From contig NZ_NRCJ01000007.1 of NCBI RefSeq assembly GCF_003129965.1, positions 1 to 64,000 of the forward strand: DNA of 64,000 nt, given 5' to 3'. Source of the DNA: Aggregatibacter kilianii. Lineage in GTDB: Bacteria > Pseudomonadota > Gammaproteobacteria > Enterobacterales > Pasteurellaceae. The notes beneath the pieces were generated by a model. That model ran no database searches and was not told the DNA's origin. It saw nothing but the letters and a program-made list of their open reading frames with translations. Position numbers and translations under genes: made by a program. Shown in pieces: positions 1 to 11,884 of this stretch. Within the stretch, counting starts at the first letter, position 1. The number at the start of each line of letters is the position of its first letter.

Positions 1-114
<114 letters not shown>

Positions 115-171
115 TCAACTTACCAGATTAACCAAAGTATTAAAATTTGTAATGGAGAGATTATTAAGAAG

Positions 172-247
172 TGGTGCTGATAGGCAGATTCGAACTGCCG
201 ACCTCACCCTTACCAAGGGTGCGCTCTACCAACTGAGCTATATCAGC
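172..247 (-). tRNA. thrT: tRNA-Thr(GGT)
   Basis: A 76-nt cloverleaf on the minus strand with encoded CCA end. The anticodon loop reads CTTGGTAA (anticodon GGT), and the T-loop GTTCGAATC is intact. It is the tRNA nearest tuf and matches the E. coli thrT position. Confidence 0.97.
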
Positions 248-251
248 GCTT

Positions 252-326
252 TGGAGCGGGCAGCGGGAATCGAACCCGCGTCATTAGCTTGGAAGGCTAA
301 GGTAATAGCCATTATACGATGCCCGC
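252..326 (-). tRNA. glyT: tRNA-Gly(TCC)
   Basis: A 75-nt tRNA on the minus strand with acceptor stem GCGGGCA/TGCCCGC, anticodon loop CTTCCAAG (TCC) and encoded CCA. It is four nucleotides from the neighbouring tRNA-Thr, as expected for a co-transcribed cluster. Confidence 0.97.
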
Positions 327-365
327 CGTTCTTAATTCATCTGTCCCATCGGTTGCTCTTAGAAA

Positions 366-450
366 TGGTGGAGGGAGAAGGATTCGAACCTTCGAAGGCT
401 GAGCCGGCAGATTTACAGTCTGCTCCCTTTGGCCGCTCGGGAATCCCTCC
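366..450 (-). tRNA. tyrU: tRNA-Tyr(GTA)
   Basis: An 85-nt class II tRNA on the minus strand with a long variable arm, acceptor stem GGAGGGA/TCCCTCC, anticodon GTA in ACTGTAAA and encoded CCA. Confidence 0.97.
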
Positions 451-480
451 ACTCTAAGTTTGAACTTGCATTACGAGAAA

Positions 481-556
<76 letters not shown>

Positions 557-576
557 GTCGTAAACAAGTGACGCGT

Positions 577-604
577 ATTATAGGGATTTTTTTATGCCTG
601 ACAA
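577..604 (-). promoter_or_regulatory. Promoter of the tRNA-tuf operon
   Basis: On the minus strand TTGTCA (599-604) and a perfect TATAAT (577-582) are separated by 16 bp and followed by the GC-rich discriminator ACGCG, typical of stringently controlled stable-RNA promoters. The transcript would start just upstream of tRNA-Thr(TGT). Confidence 0.8.
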
Positions 605-773
605 GTTTTTTTTTAGTAAATAAAGTTTTTTTAGATTATTCGTTTAATTATCAAGCAAAAACAGGTTATCTTCGTTTAATTTACCTGATTATGCAAAATT
701 TTTACTGCTCAATCCCTTATTTATAAGGTATATTTTGCAACCTATTATTGGCTAAAAAAGAGTAATTCAGCGC

Positions 774-1727
774 GTGGAATTTCCGGTTTCTCATTCTGTT
801 TCGGCGCAACTTACGCCCTTTTTGTCGTTCAACCGACAACGTTGGGCGGAATTGCGTAAATCCGTACCGTTAACCTTAACCGAGCAGGATCTCAAACCTT
901 TGCTCGGCATCAACGAGGAGCTTTCCCTTGATGAGGTTCGCACCATTTATTTGCCGTTAACCCGTTTGATTAACTACTATATAGATGAAAACATTCGCCG
1001 TCAGGACGTATTGCATCGTTTTCTTGGTGGCGAAAGTCCGAAAGTGCCTTACATCATTAGTATTGCGGGCAGTGTGGCGGTAGGCAAAAGCACCTCGGCG
1101 CGGATTTTACAATCCTTGTTAAGCCATTGGCCGCAGGAACGCAAAGTCGATTTGATAACCACCGACGGCTTTCTACACCCGCTGTCTTACCTGCAAGAAC
1201 ACAATTTATTACATAAAAAAGGCTTTCCGATTTCTTACAATACGCCGAAATTAATTCATTTTTTAGCCGATATTAAATCCGGTAAACCGAATGTCAGCGC
1301 ACCGATTTATTCTCACCTTACCTATGACATTATTCCGGACCAATTTAATGTCATCGATCAACCGGACATTCTCATTCTGGAAGGATTGAACGTGCTGCAA
1401 CCAAACAAAAATCAAGCTAATGAACTGTTTGTATCGGATTTTGTGGATTTCTCCATTTATGTGGACGCGGAAGAAGACTTGCTGAAAGAATGGTATATTC
1501 GCCGCTTTCTGAAATTCCGCCAAAGCGCCTTTTCCAACCCGCATTCCTATTTCAAACATTATGCCAATTTGTCCGAACAGGAAGCCGTTGCAACGGCAGG
1601 AAAAATCTGGGATGAAATTAACGGATTGAATCTAAGAGAAAATATTTTGCCGACCCGCGAGCGTGCCAATTTGATTTTAAAGAAAAGCGCGAATCATGAA
1701 GTGGAATTGGTGAAGTTAAGAAAATAA
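774..1727 (+). CDS. coaA: Pantothenate kinase, type I
   Basis: CoaA phosphorylates pantothenate, the first and rate-limiting step of coenzyme A synthesis, in the cytoplasm. The 317-residue product has the family's usual length. The P-loop GSVAVGKST lies at about residues 99-107, followed by the conserved TTDGFLHP and NVLQ stretches. The start is GTG (GTGGAATTTCCG); no better in-frame start is seen upstream. The gene stands alone, convergent with gyrB, with a shared hairpin terminator between them. Confidence 0.96.
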   Translation: MEFPVSHSVSAQLTPFLSFNRQRWAELRKSVPLTLTEQDLKPLLGINEELSLDEVRTIYLPLTRLINYYIDENIRRQDVLHRFLGGESPKVPYIISIAGSVAVGKSTSARILQSLLSHWPQERKVDLITTDGFLHPLSYLQEHNLLHKKGFPISYNTPKLIHFLADIKSGKPNVSAPIYSHLTYDIIPDQFNVIDQPDILILEGLNVLQPNKNQANELFVSDFVDFSIYVDAEEDLLKEWYIRRFLKFRQSAFSNPHSYFKHYANLSEQEAVATAGKIWDEINGLNLRENILPTRERANLILKKSANHEVELVKLRK

Positions 1728-1730
1728 CGC

Positions 1731-1773
1731 AAAAAGCACCGCACTTTTAGAATAAAGTGCGGTGCTTTTTTTA
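1731..1773. terminator. Bidirectional terminator made of paired uptake signals
   Basis: The arms AAAGCACCGCACTTTT and AAAGTGCGGTGCTTTTTTT form a hairpin with a U-tract on both strands. It sits between the convergent coaA and gyrB stops. Each arm carries one Haemophilus-type DNA uptake signal. Confidence 0.9.
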
Positions 1774-1781
1774 AGTAAATT

Positions 1782-4265
<2,484 letters not shown>

Positions 4266-4298
4266 CTAAAAATAACTGCGCCTAGGCGGCACATATGG

Positions 4299-6188
4299 TT
4301 ATTCGCCCGCACGGGCGTTTTTATGTTCGCGGATTAAGGCAAGAAACGCCAGTCCAAAGCGTTCCAGTTTAATGGCGCCGACGCCGTTGATTTGCAGCAT
4401 TTCAATGTTGCTGGTCGGTTGATATTGCGCCATTTCCTGCAAGGTCGCGTCGTTAAACACGATATACGGCGGAATATTTTCCTTATCGGCAATTTGTTTA
4501 CGCAGGAAGCGCAGGCGGGCAAACAAATCTTTGTCGTAAGAACCGACCGCACTTTTGTGCGTCATGGCGGTGGTGACAATGGAGGAGAGACGCGGTGTCG
4601 CCAGTTCCAGCAGTTTTTCGCCGCGTAAAATCGGCTTGGCGTTTTCTGTGAGCTGCAACGTATTGCCGTATTCACCGATGATTTGGCGTACCAAGCCCAA
4701 ATGAATGAGCTGGCGCAACACCGACTGCCAATATTCCGTGCTGTGTTCTTTGCCGATGCCGTACACGCTGAGTTGGTCGTGCTGTTGGTCGCGGATTTTC
4801 TGGTTATTCATGCCGCGCAATACGGCGATCACGTAATGAGCGCCATAGCATTGACCGGTGCGATAAATCGCCGACATGATTTTTTGTGCGTCCAGCAAGC
4901 CGTCATATTTTTTCGGCGGATCGAGACAAATATCGCAATTTTGGCAGGATGTTTGGCGATGCTCGCCGAAATAATTCAATAGCACCAAACGGCGACAAGT
5001 TTGACTTTCGGCAAATTCGCCGATAGCCTGCAATTTATGCTGTTCAATTTGCCGTTGCGGCGTTTCCGGCTTTTCCATCAACATTTTGTTCAGCCACACA
5101 TAATCCGCCGGATCGTAAAACAACACCGCTTCCGCCGGTAAATCGTCACGCCCCGCGCGACCGGTCTCCTGATAATAGGATTCGATGCTGCGCGGCAAGT
5201 CGAAATGCGCCACGAAGCGCACGTTGGATTTGTTAATGCCCATGCCGAACGCAATGGTCGCCACCACCACCTGAATGTTGTCGCGCTGAAAATCCCGTTG
5301 CACTTTCTCGCGCAAGCCGCTTTCCATCCCGGCATGATACGCCGCCGCCCGCACGCCTTTGCTGCACAGGGTTTCGGCGATACGTTCCACTTTGTTGCGG
5401 CTGTTGCAATACACGATGCCGCTCTTGCCTTTTTGCGCCAATACAAAACGACAAAGTTGCTCCATCGGCTTAAATTTTTCCACCAAGGTGTAACGAATGT
5501 TCGGGCGGTCAAAACTTCCCACATAAAAGTGCGGTCGATTTAACCGGAGATTTTTCAGAATATCCTGTTGCGTGGTTTGATCCGCCGTGGCGGTGAGCGC
5601 CATGATCGGCACCTGCGGGAAACTGCCTTTTAAGCCGCCAAGTTGGGTGTATTCCGGGCGGAAATCATGTCCCCATTGGGAAATGCAGTGCGCTTCATCA
5701 ATGGCGATAAAGCTCACCTGACACAAAGAAATGAACTGGAAAAAACTGTTGGTCATGACTTTTTCCGGCGACAGATACAATAATTTTAACTGCCCGGAAA
5801 TCGCTTTATTTTGAACCTGTTGCTGCTCTTCAAAGGTTTGCGTGGAATTTAGATAATCCGCCGCCACACCGTTGGCTCGTAGTTGATCCACTTGGTCTTT
5901 CATCAGGGAAATTAGCGGGGACACCACTAATGTCATGCCGTCAAAACACAGAGCGGGAATTTGATAACACAAGGATTTGCCCGTGCCCGTCGCCATAATT
6001 ACCAGACAATCCTGTCCGTTCAGCGCGGCGTCAATGATTTCCTCTTGCCCTTTGCGGAAGGATTGGTAGCCGAACACCGAATGCAACACATTCAGCGCAG
6101 AAGCATGAAGTGCGGTGGAATTTGCCGACGATTTATCGGAAAAATCCACCGCACTTTTGATCGGTTCGGACGGGTTAAGGTCGTTCAT
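4299..6188 (-). CDS. recQ: ATP-dependent DNA helicase RecQ
   Basis: RecQ is a 3'-5' helicase acting in the RecF recombination pathway and at stalled forks. The Walker A motif ATGTGKS lies at residues 66-72, followed by the DEAH box in IDEAHCISQWGHDFR and helicase motif VI (QETGRAGRD). The zinc-binding cysteines are in CRR...CQNCDICLDPP, and a C-terminal HRDC domain is present. At 629 aa it is about 20 longer than E. coli RecQ. The extra residues (about 11-30) are encoded by an inverted pair of uptake signals at 6108-6158. The start codon overlaps the cyaY stop by one base, so the two are co-transcribed. Confidence 0.97.
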   Translation of the reverse strand: MNDLNPSEPIKSAVDFSDKSSANSTALHASALNVLHSVFGYQSFRKGQEEIIDAALNGQDCLVIMATGTGKSLCYQIPALCFDGMTLVVSPLISLMKDQVDQLRANGVAADYLNSTQTFEEQQQVQNKAISGQLKLLYLSPEKVMTNSFFQFISLCQVSFIAIDEAHCISQWGHDFRPEYTQLGGLKGSFPQVPIMALTATADQTTQQDILKNLRLNRPHFYVGSFDRPNIRYTLVEKFKPMEQLCRFVLAQKGKSGIVYCNSRNKVERIAETLCSKGVRAAAYHAGMESGLREKVQRDFQRDNIQVVVATIAFGMGINKSNVRFVAHFDLPRSIESYYQETGRAGRDDLPAEAVLFYDPADYVWLNKMLMEKPETPQRQIEQHKLQAIGEFAESQTCRRLVLLNYFGEHRQTSCQNCDICLDPPKKYDGLLDAQKIMSAIYRTGQCYGAHYVIAVLRGMNNQKIRDQQHDQLSVYGIGKEHSTEYWQSVLRQLIHLGLVRQIIGEYGNTLQLTENAKPILRGEKLLELATPRLSSIVTTAMTHKSAVGSYDKDLFARLRFLRKQIADKENIPPYIVFNDATLQEMAQYQPTSNIEMLQINGVGAIKLERFGLAFLALIREHKNARAGE

Positions 6189-6496
6189 TAACCGAACTGC
6201 ACCTGCTCGCCGTGTTTAGCCAGCGCTTCGGTGAGCGCCTGCCAGAAATCCAAGCCGTCGTTGCTGACCCAACGACCGTCTTTATAGGCAAAATGGAAGC
6301 CGCCGTTGTGGCTCGCCAGCCATAATTCCAGCAACGGCTCCTGTTTGTTAATCACGATTTGACTGCGATCGCCCAGCGTAATGGTGAACACGGACCCCTG
6401 GCGCTCACAATCGGCATCGCAATCCTGCGCTTCCAGCTGTTCTTCAATTTCATCCCAAACCTGCTCGATTTTTTGGTGAAACTCGACGATATTCAT
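6188..6496 (-). CDS. cyaY: Frataxin-like iron-sulfur assembly protein
   Basis: CyaY is the bacterial frataxin homologue, an iron-binding modulator of IscS-dependent Fe-S cluster assembly. The 102-residue protein (usual length about 106) has the acidic first helix EFHQKIEQVWDEIEEQLE and the frataxin sheet motifs SQIVINKQ and LWLASHNGGFHF. The start at 6496 is chosen because GGGAGTGG precedes it by a normal spacing; an upstream in-frame ATG at 6565 would add 23 residues with no family resemblance. It lies back to back with lptM-lysA, as in E. coli. Confidence 0.93.
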   Translation of the reverse strand: MNIVEFHQKIEQVWDEIEEQLEAQDCDADCERQGSVFTITLGDRSQIVINKQEPLLELWLASHNGGFHFAYKDGRWVSNDGLDFWQALTEALAKHGEQVQFG

Positions 6497-6619
6497 AAAA
6501 CCACTCCCAAGAAATGTCGGTAAAGCGCAAATTATAAAGATTTTCTGTGCGTTGTGATAGCACAAAGCCGGATTTAATGGTAAAAAGAGCAGTCAAATTT
6601 TAAGAACAAGGAGCAACCG

Positions 6620-6739
6620 ATGAAAAAACTGATTTCCTTATTTTTACTCGTCACCTTATGTGCTTTAAGTAGCGGCTGCGGCGTGAAAGGACCGCTGTAT
6701 TTTCCTGAACAAGATTCTGCCGATCAGGCGACCAAATAA
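6620..6739 (+). CDS. lptM: LptM (YifL-type) outer-membrane lipoprotein
   Basis: A 39-residue lipoprotein: signal MKKLISLFLLVTLCALSSGC, lipidated cysteine at residue 20, then GVKGPLYFPE. The CGxKGPLYFP start of the mature chain is diagnostic of LptM, which assists LptD oxidative maturation in E. coli. The lipobox reads SSGC rather than the commoner LxGC. A strong AAGGAG precedes the ATG, and lysA follows after 17 nt, the conserved cyaY/lptM/lysA arrangement. Confidence 0.92.
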   Translation: MKKLISLFLLVTLCALSSGCGVKGPLYFPEQDSADQATK

Positions 6740-6756
6740 TTTTTATAGGCGACTTT

Positions 6757-8007
6757 ATGGACTTTTTCCAATATCAAAACGATCAACTCATGGCGGAAAA
6801 TCTGCCGGTTAAACAACTTGCCGAGGAATTCGGCACGCCGCTTTATGTGTATTCCAGAGCCACTCTTGAGCGTCACTGGCACGCCTTTAACAATGCCTTT
6901 GGCGACCATCCGCATTTGGTGTGTTTTGCGGTGAAATCCAATCCAAATATTGCCATTTTGAACGTGATGGCAAGATTGGGGTCGGGCTTTGATATCGTAT
7001 CCCAAGGTGAATTGGAACGCGTGCTTGCTGCCGGCGGCGAGGCGGGCAAAGTGGTGTTTTCCGGTGTGGCGAAATCTCATCAGGAAATTGCCCGTGCGTT
7101 GGAAGTAGGCATTCGCTGCTTTAACGTGGAATCGGAAGCGGAATTGTTGCGCATTAATCAAATCGCCGGCGAGATGGGCAAAATCGCCCCCATTTCTTTG
7201 CGCGTGAACCCGGACGTGGACGCCCACACCCACCCTTATATTTCCACCGGGTTAAAAGAAAATAAATTCGGCGTGAGCGTAGAACAAGCGCGGGAAGTCT
7301 ATAAATTAGCGGCAACGTTACCGAACATTGACATCGTCGGCATGGATTGCCATATCGGCTCGCAACTCACGGAATTACAACCGTTTTTAGATGCCGCCGA
7401 TCGGTTAATCGTGCTGATGGAACAGTTGAAACAGGACGGCATTCGTTTGAAACATTTGGACTTGGGCGGCGGCTTAGGTGTGCCTTACACCGACGAAACG
7501 CCACCGCACCCGACGGAATATGCCAAAGCGTTGTGGGAAAAACTAAGCGCTTTCAACGAATTGGAAATTATTGTGGAGCCCGGTCGTGCGATTACTGCCA
7601 ATGCGGGGATTTTGGTGACTAAAGTGGAATATGTGAAATCCAATGAAACCCGCAATTTCGCCATTGTGGATGCAGGCATGAACGATATGATCCGCCCGGC
7701 GCTGTATCAGGCTTACATGAACATTCTGGAAATCGACCGCACTTTAGGGCGTGAAGAGAAGATTTATGATGTGGTCGGCCCGATTTGCGAAACCTCGGAT
7801 TTCCTCGGCAAACAACGCAAACTCGCTATTGCGGAAGGGGATTATTTAGCCCAACGTTCCGCCGGGGCATACGGTGCAAGTATGTCCTCCAACTACAATT
7901 CCCGTCCGAGAACGGCGGAAGTGATGGTGGACGGTAATAATGCCTACTTAATCCGTCGCCGCGAAGCCTTAAACGAATTATGGCAACTGGAAAGTGTATT
8001 GCCATAA
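6757..8007 (+). CDS. lysA: Diaminopimelate decarboxylase
   Basis: LysA converts meso-diaminopimelate to L-lysine, the last step of lysine synthesis, using pyridoxal phosphate. The 416-residue protein has the PLP-binding lysine in CFAVKSNPN (Lys60), the glycine-rich phosphate-binding loop LDLGGGLGVPY, EPGRAI, the cysteine of GPICETSDFLG and the C-terminal YGASMSSNYNSRPR. It follows lptM closely on the same strand and is probably co-transcribed with it. Confidence 0.96.
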   Translation: MDFFQYQNDQLMAENLPVKQLAEEFGTPLYVYSRATLERHWHAFNNAFGDHPHLVCFAVKSNPNIAILNVMARLGSGFDIVSQGELERVLAAGGEAGKVVFSGVAKSHQEIARALEVGIRCFNVESEAELLRINQIAGEMGKIAPISLRVNPDVDAHTHPYISTGLKENKFGVSVEQAREVYKLAATLPNIDIVGMDCHIGSQLTELQPFLDAADRLIVLMEQLKQDGIRLKHLDLGGGLGVPYTDETPPHPTEYAKALWEKLSAFNELEIIVEPGRAITANAGILVTKVEYVKSNETRNFAIVDAGMNDMIRPALYQAYMNILEIDRTLGREEKIYDVVGPICETSDFLGKQRKLAIAEGDYLAQRSAGAYGASMSSNYNSRPRTAEVMVDGNNAYLIRRREALNELWQLESVLP

Positions 8008-8027
8008 CACAAAACGTTAAACATAAA

Positions 8028-8060
8028 AAAATCCCGCAACGTAGTTTGCGGGATTTTTGT
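8028..8060. terminator. Terminator downstream of lysA
   Basis: The inverted repeat ATCCCGCAA / TTGCGGGAT has A-rich and T-rich flanks, so it can work in both directions between lysA (+) and the convergent YagU-like gene (-). Confidence 0.85.
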
Positions 8061-8065
8061 TTCGA

Positions 8066-8671
8066 TTAACGATACGGTTGATTTAACGGCACTTCCGGAT
8101 CCGGTTCGTGCGTAATGCGATTGCGCAGGTCACGACGGATAAGCTCAATACTCCAGAACCAGAAAACGTGACCGACAAATTCGGAAACGTGTTCGTAGAA
8201 TGGCCAGTCGGCAACCGGCGGTGTTAAGCCTAATAACGGGAAGGTCACATAGTGTACGCCGATATCACAAATGATACCGAACAGGATACCTTGCCATAAT
8301 TTAATTTTCGGGAAACGCTCCGCTACGATACAGTAGAACAGCGCGAACACCACCGAGAACGTAATGTGCGTTACGCCAATCCAGTTGAAACCGTGGTCGG
8401 CGAAGGTAAATACCGCTTCGGTCGGATCGATGCCGATGTAATCACGTAGGAAAACGTGCGGCGGGTTTAAAAAGGCACGAGAACAAACCTCAAGGGCTTG
8501 GCTCGGATCTTTACAGGCGGCGGTGAATAAATCCAACGGGCTACGTGGTGGGAACGGATGCTCGGCACCCCATTTGACGAACGCGGAAATCACGCCGGCA
8601 ATAATCGCCACGAATGCCGCTACGCCATAACGACGACGGGACGGGTCGGATTGAACAAATAGTCCTGACAT
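8066..8671 (-). CDS. YagU-like (DUF1440) inner-membrane protein
   Basis: This is a 201-residue membrane protein with about four hydrophobic segments, including [20 protein letters not shown] near the N-terminus and [20 protein letters not shown] in the middle. The pattern [15 protein letters not shown] and the late [19 protein letters not shown] resemble E. coli YagU, an inner-membrane protein linked to acid resistance. The start at 8671 is chosen because GGAGAG lies 9 nt upstream; a longer in-frame ORF to 8770 lacks a ribosome-binding site. The exact biochemical role is unknown. Confidence 0.8.
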   Translation of the reverse strand: MSGLFVQSDPSRRRYGVAAFVAIIAGVISAFVKWGAEHPFPPRSPLDLFTAACKDPSQALEVCSRAFLNPPHVFLRDYIGIDPTEAVFTFADHGFNWIGVTHITFSVVFALFYCIVAERFPKIKLWQGILFGIICDIGVHYVTFPLLGLTPPVADWPFYEHVSEFVGHVFWFWSIELIRRDLRNRITHEPDPEVPLNQPYR

Positions 8672-8864
8672 AATATGCTCTCCAAATTTTAATAAATTGC
8701 TTTTCACTTTTATTTTAGGAAATGAAATAAAAGTGCGGTTAATATTTTCAGCATTTTTTCTATTAGTCAAGTTTTATTCTTTTTCATCCTCGGGGAAAAT
8801 ATTTTTATAATGAAATCGTTATTTTTCTGTCAAATCGAAAATACACAAATATAAAGGAAATCAC

Positions 8865-9425
8865 ATGACAAAACGTTGCGCATGGGCAGAAGGCTCGCAA
8901 ATTTATCGGGATTATCATGATAACGAATGGGGCAAGCCGCAATTTGATGATCAAAAATTATTTGAAAAACTTTGTCTGGAAGGGCAACAAGCCGGGTTGT
9001 CGTGGATTACGGTTTTGAAAAAACGGGAAGCTTACCGTGAGGCGTTCTTTCAATTTGATCCGCAAAAAGTCGCGACGATGACGGAAGCCGATATTGATCA
9101 TTGTATGCAAAATCCCGGTTTAATTCGTCACCGTGCAAAATTACTGGCGATTGTCACCAATGCGCGGGCGTTTCTTGCTATGCAAAAGTGCGGTGAAAAT
9201 TTCAGTCGTTTTATTTGGTCTTTTGTTGATCATCAGCCGCAAATCAACGATGTGCCGGATTTAAATCATGTGCCGGCACAAACGGCGATTTCGGTGGCGT
9301 TATCCAAGGCATTGAAAAAACGCGGTTTTGTGTTTGTCGGTCCGACCACCTGCTATGCTTTTATGCAATCCATGGGGCTGGTGGACGATCATTGGAACGG
9401 CTGCGCGTGCAAAAACGCCCATTAA
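8865..9425 (+). CDS. tag: 3-methyladenine DNA glycosylase I
   Basis: Tag removes 3-methyladenine from alkylated DNA in base-excision repair. The 186-residue protein shows the family's zinc ligands at the expected places: Cys5 (MTKRCAW), His18 (YHDNEWG), and His176 and Cys180 in DHWNGCACK. The central AGLSWITVLKKREAYR is the family signature. A good AAAGGAAA ribosome site precedes the ATG. lptD follows on the same strand after 65 nt. Confidence 0.96.
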   Translation: MTKRCAWAEGSQIYRDYHDNEWGKPQFDDQKLFEKLCLEGQQAGLSWITVLKKREAYREAFFQFDPQKVATMTEADIDHCMQNPGLIRHRAKLLAIVTNARAFLAMQKCGENFSRFIWSFVDHQPQINDVPDLNHVPAQTAISVALSKALKKRGFVFVGPTTCYAFMQSMGLVDDHWNGCACKNAH

Positions 9426-9490
9426 AAAATGCGATTCAGCATGTTTTACAGTATAATCCCGTTAAATTTGGCTCAAAGAATGGTTGTCCG

Positions 9491-11833
9491 ATGAAGAAAA
9501 ATTATTACACGTTAATTTCGCTGTCAATTTTGACCGCACTTTATAGTGCCGACAGCGCAGCAGACTTGAATCAGCAATGTTTATTAGGCGTACCGCACTT
9601 CAGCGGGGAAGTCGTGACCGGTGATCCGAACGATCAACCGGTGCATATTGAAGCAGACAAGGCGGAAATCAATCAACCGAGTAGCGCCGTTTATCAGGGC
9701 AATGTGGACATCAAACAAGGCAACCGCCATTTGAGATCCGCTGCAGTGGAAGTTCAGCAATCGGGCGAAGGTGAAAATGTGCAACGTTATGCCTTTGCGC
9801 GCGGCGGATTCGATTATCGCGACAACCAAATCAACTTACTCGGTAGCGATGCCAAAGTGCACTTAAACAGCAAAGATACCGATATTCAACACGCCGATTA
9901 TCAATTTGTCGATCGCCAAGGGCGCGGTTCGGCGGAAAGCGTGGAATTGCGGGAAAATTATCGTTTAATGAAAAACGCCACCTTCACATCCTGCTTACCG
10001 AACGATAATGACTGGTCTATTTACGCTAGCGAAATGCGCCAACATATAAAAGAAGAATATGCGGAAATGTGGCACGCCCGTTTCCGCGTGCACGGCGTGC
10101 CGGTGTTTTATACACCGTATTTGCAACTGCCAATTGGTGATCGTCGTCGTTCCGGTTTGTTGGTACCGACTGCCGGACACTCCAGCCGCGACGGCTATTT
10201 CTATGCTCAGCCGATATATTGGAACATTGCACCGAATTACGATGCCACCATCGCACCGAAATATATGTCAAAACGCGGCTGGCAACTTAACGGCGAGTTC
10301 CGTTATTTAACCCCTATCGGCGAAGGTAAAATTGCCGGAGAATATTTAGGCAATGATCGTTTAACGGATTACACGGCGGAAAACCGCAAACGTCATTTAT
10401 TGCATTGGCTACACAGTTCCAGTTTTTTGGAAAACTGGCGCTTAAACGTAGATTATACGCGGGTCAGCGATAAACGTTATTTCACCGATTTTGATTCCGA
10501 ATACGGCAGCAGCACGGACGGTTACGCCGACCAAAAAGCCCGCATCGCTTACTATCAACCAAACTACAACCTGGCGATTTCGGCAAAACAATTCCAGATT
10601 TTCGACGAAGTCGCGATTGGTCCATATCGCGCATTGCCGCAAATTGATTTCAATTATTACAAAAACAATTTATGGGACAATCTGGATTTCAAACTCTTCT
10701 CTCAAGCGGTACGCTTTGACAATGATAGCAGCCAAATGCCGAAAGCCTGGCGTTTCCATGTGGAGCCGAGTTTAAATAAAACCTTCTCCAATCGTTATGG
10801 CAGTCTTAACCTTGAGACAAAACTTTATGCGACCCACTATCAGCAAAAGAAAGGTCGCGCAGCCGATGCGGAAGAGGTGGAACGCAGTGTAACCCGTGTG
10901 TTGCCGCAGTTTAAAGCGGAATTACAAACGGTGTTGGCGTCCAATAAAACCCTGTTTGAAGGCTATACGCAAACCCTTGAACCGCGCGTACAATATTTAT
11001 ATCGCCCTTATAAAAATCAAAGTAATATCGGCTCCAAACGAAACTCGCAATATCTTGGTTTCGGTTACGACTCCACCTTGTTACAACAGGATTATTACTC
11101 CTTGTTCCGTGACCGCCGTTACAGCGGCTTGGACCGTATTGCATCCGCCAATCAGGTGACTTTAGGGGGAACCACCCGCTTCTTCGACACACAAAAAGAA
11201 GAACGCTTCAATTTTGCTATCGGGCAAACCTTCTATTTAGAGCCTTCCCGTATTGACGATAACCCGAACAACAAAACCTCCGGTGCATCCTCTTCATGGG
11301 CGTTGGAATCTAACTGGAAAATCAGCGAGCAATGGCGCTGGCGCGCAAGTTATCAATATGATCCGCAGTTAAAACAGGTTTCTCTGGCAAATACCGGTTT
11401 GGAATGGAACCCGGAAAAAGACAATTTAATTCAGTTAAATTATCGCTACGCAAGCCAAGAATATATTGACCAAAACCTCACCGCCGGTGCTAACCGTTAC
11501 AATCAGGATATTAAACAGCTGGGCGTTCAGGCAGCTTGGGAAATTACCGATAATTGGGCGGTAGTCGGACGTTATTACCAAGATTTGGCATTAAAAAAAC
11601 CGGTGGAACAATACCTCGGAGTGCAATATAACTCCTGCTGCTGGAGTATCGGTGTCGGCGCAAGACGTTACGTCACCAGCCGCCAAAACCAAAGAGACGA
11701 CGAAATCTTCTACGACAATAGTATCGGCGTCACCTTCCAGCTACGCGGCTTCGGTAACGACCACGAAAGCGGTATCCAAGATATGCTGAAACGTGGCAAA
11801 TTGCCTTATTTACAAGCGTTTAGTCTTTATTAA
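9491..11833 (+). CDS. lptD: LPS-assembly outer-membrane protein LptD
   Basis: LptD is the beta-barrel that, with LptE, inserts lipopolysaccharide into the outer leaflet. The 780-residue protein has an N-terminal signal peptide (cleavage near SADSAA/DLNQQC), a periplasmic LptA-like domain (HIEADKAEI, YQGNVDIKQGNRHLRS) and a long C-terminal barrel rich in alternating aromatics. The four cysteines that form the essential disulfides are present: Cys30, Cys168 and the pair Cys716-Cys717. The start at 9491 is chosen because the signal peptide begins there; the frame is open further upstream into tag. The signal peptide contains an uptake signal read as LTAL. Confidence 0.95.
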   Translation: MKKNYYTLISLSILTALYSADSAADLNQQCLLGVPHFSGEVVTGDPNDQPVHIEADKAEINQPSSAVYQGNVDIKQGNRHLRSAAVEVQQSGEGENVQRYAFARGGFDYRDNQINLLGSDAKVHLNSKDTDIQHADYQFVDRQGRGSAESVELRENYRLMKNATFTSCLPNDNDWSIYASEMRQHIKEEYAEMWHARFRVHGVPVFYTPYLQLPIGDRRRSGLLVPTAGHSSRDGYFYAQPIYWNIAPNYDATIAPKYMSKRGWQLNGEFRYLTPIGEGKIAGEYLGNDRLTDYTAENRKRHLLHWLHSSSFLENWRLNVDYTRVSDKRYFTDFDSEYGSSTDGYADQKARIAYYQPNYNLAISAKQFQIFDEVAIGPYRALPQIDFNYYKNNLWDNLDFKLFSQAVRFDNDSSQMPKAWRFHVEPSLNKTFSNRYGSLNLETKLYATHYQQKKGRAADAEEVERSVTRVLPQFKAELQTVLASNKTLFEGYTQTLEPRVQYLYRPYKNQSNIGSKRNSQYLGFGYDSTLLQQDYYSLFRDRRYSGLDRIASANQVTLGGTTRFFDTQKEERFNFAIGQTFYLEPSRIDDNPNNKTSGASSSWALESNWKISEQWRWRASYQYDPQLKQVSLANTGLEWNPEKDNLIQLNYRYASQEYIDQNLTAGANRYNQDIKQLGVQAAWEITDNWAVVGRYYQDLALKKPVEQYLGVQYNSCCWSIGVGARRYVTSRQNQRDDEIFYDNSIGVTFQLRGFGNDHESGIQDMLKRGKLPYLQAFSLY

Positions 11834-11840
11834 AAAGTCA

Positions 11841-11870
11841 AAAGCCATCTTCATGAAAGATGGCTTTTTG
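11841..11870 (+). terminator. Terminator downstream of lptD
   Basis: The hairpin AAAGCCATCTT-CATG-AAAGATGGCTTTTTG immediately follows the lptD stop and ends in a T-run. Confidence 0.88.
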
Positions 11871-11884
11871 TTATAAAACCGAAA

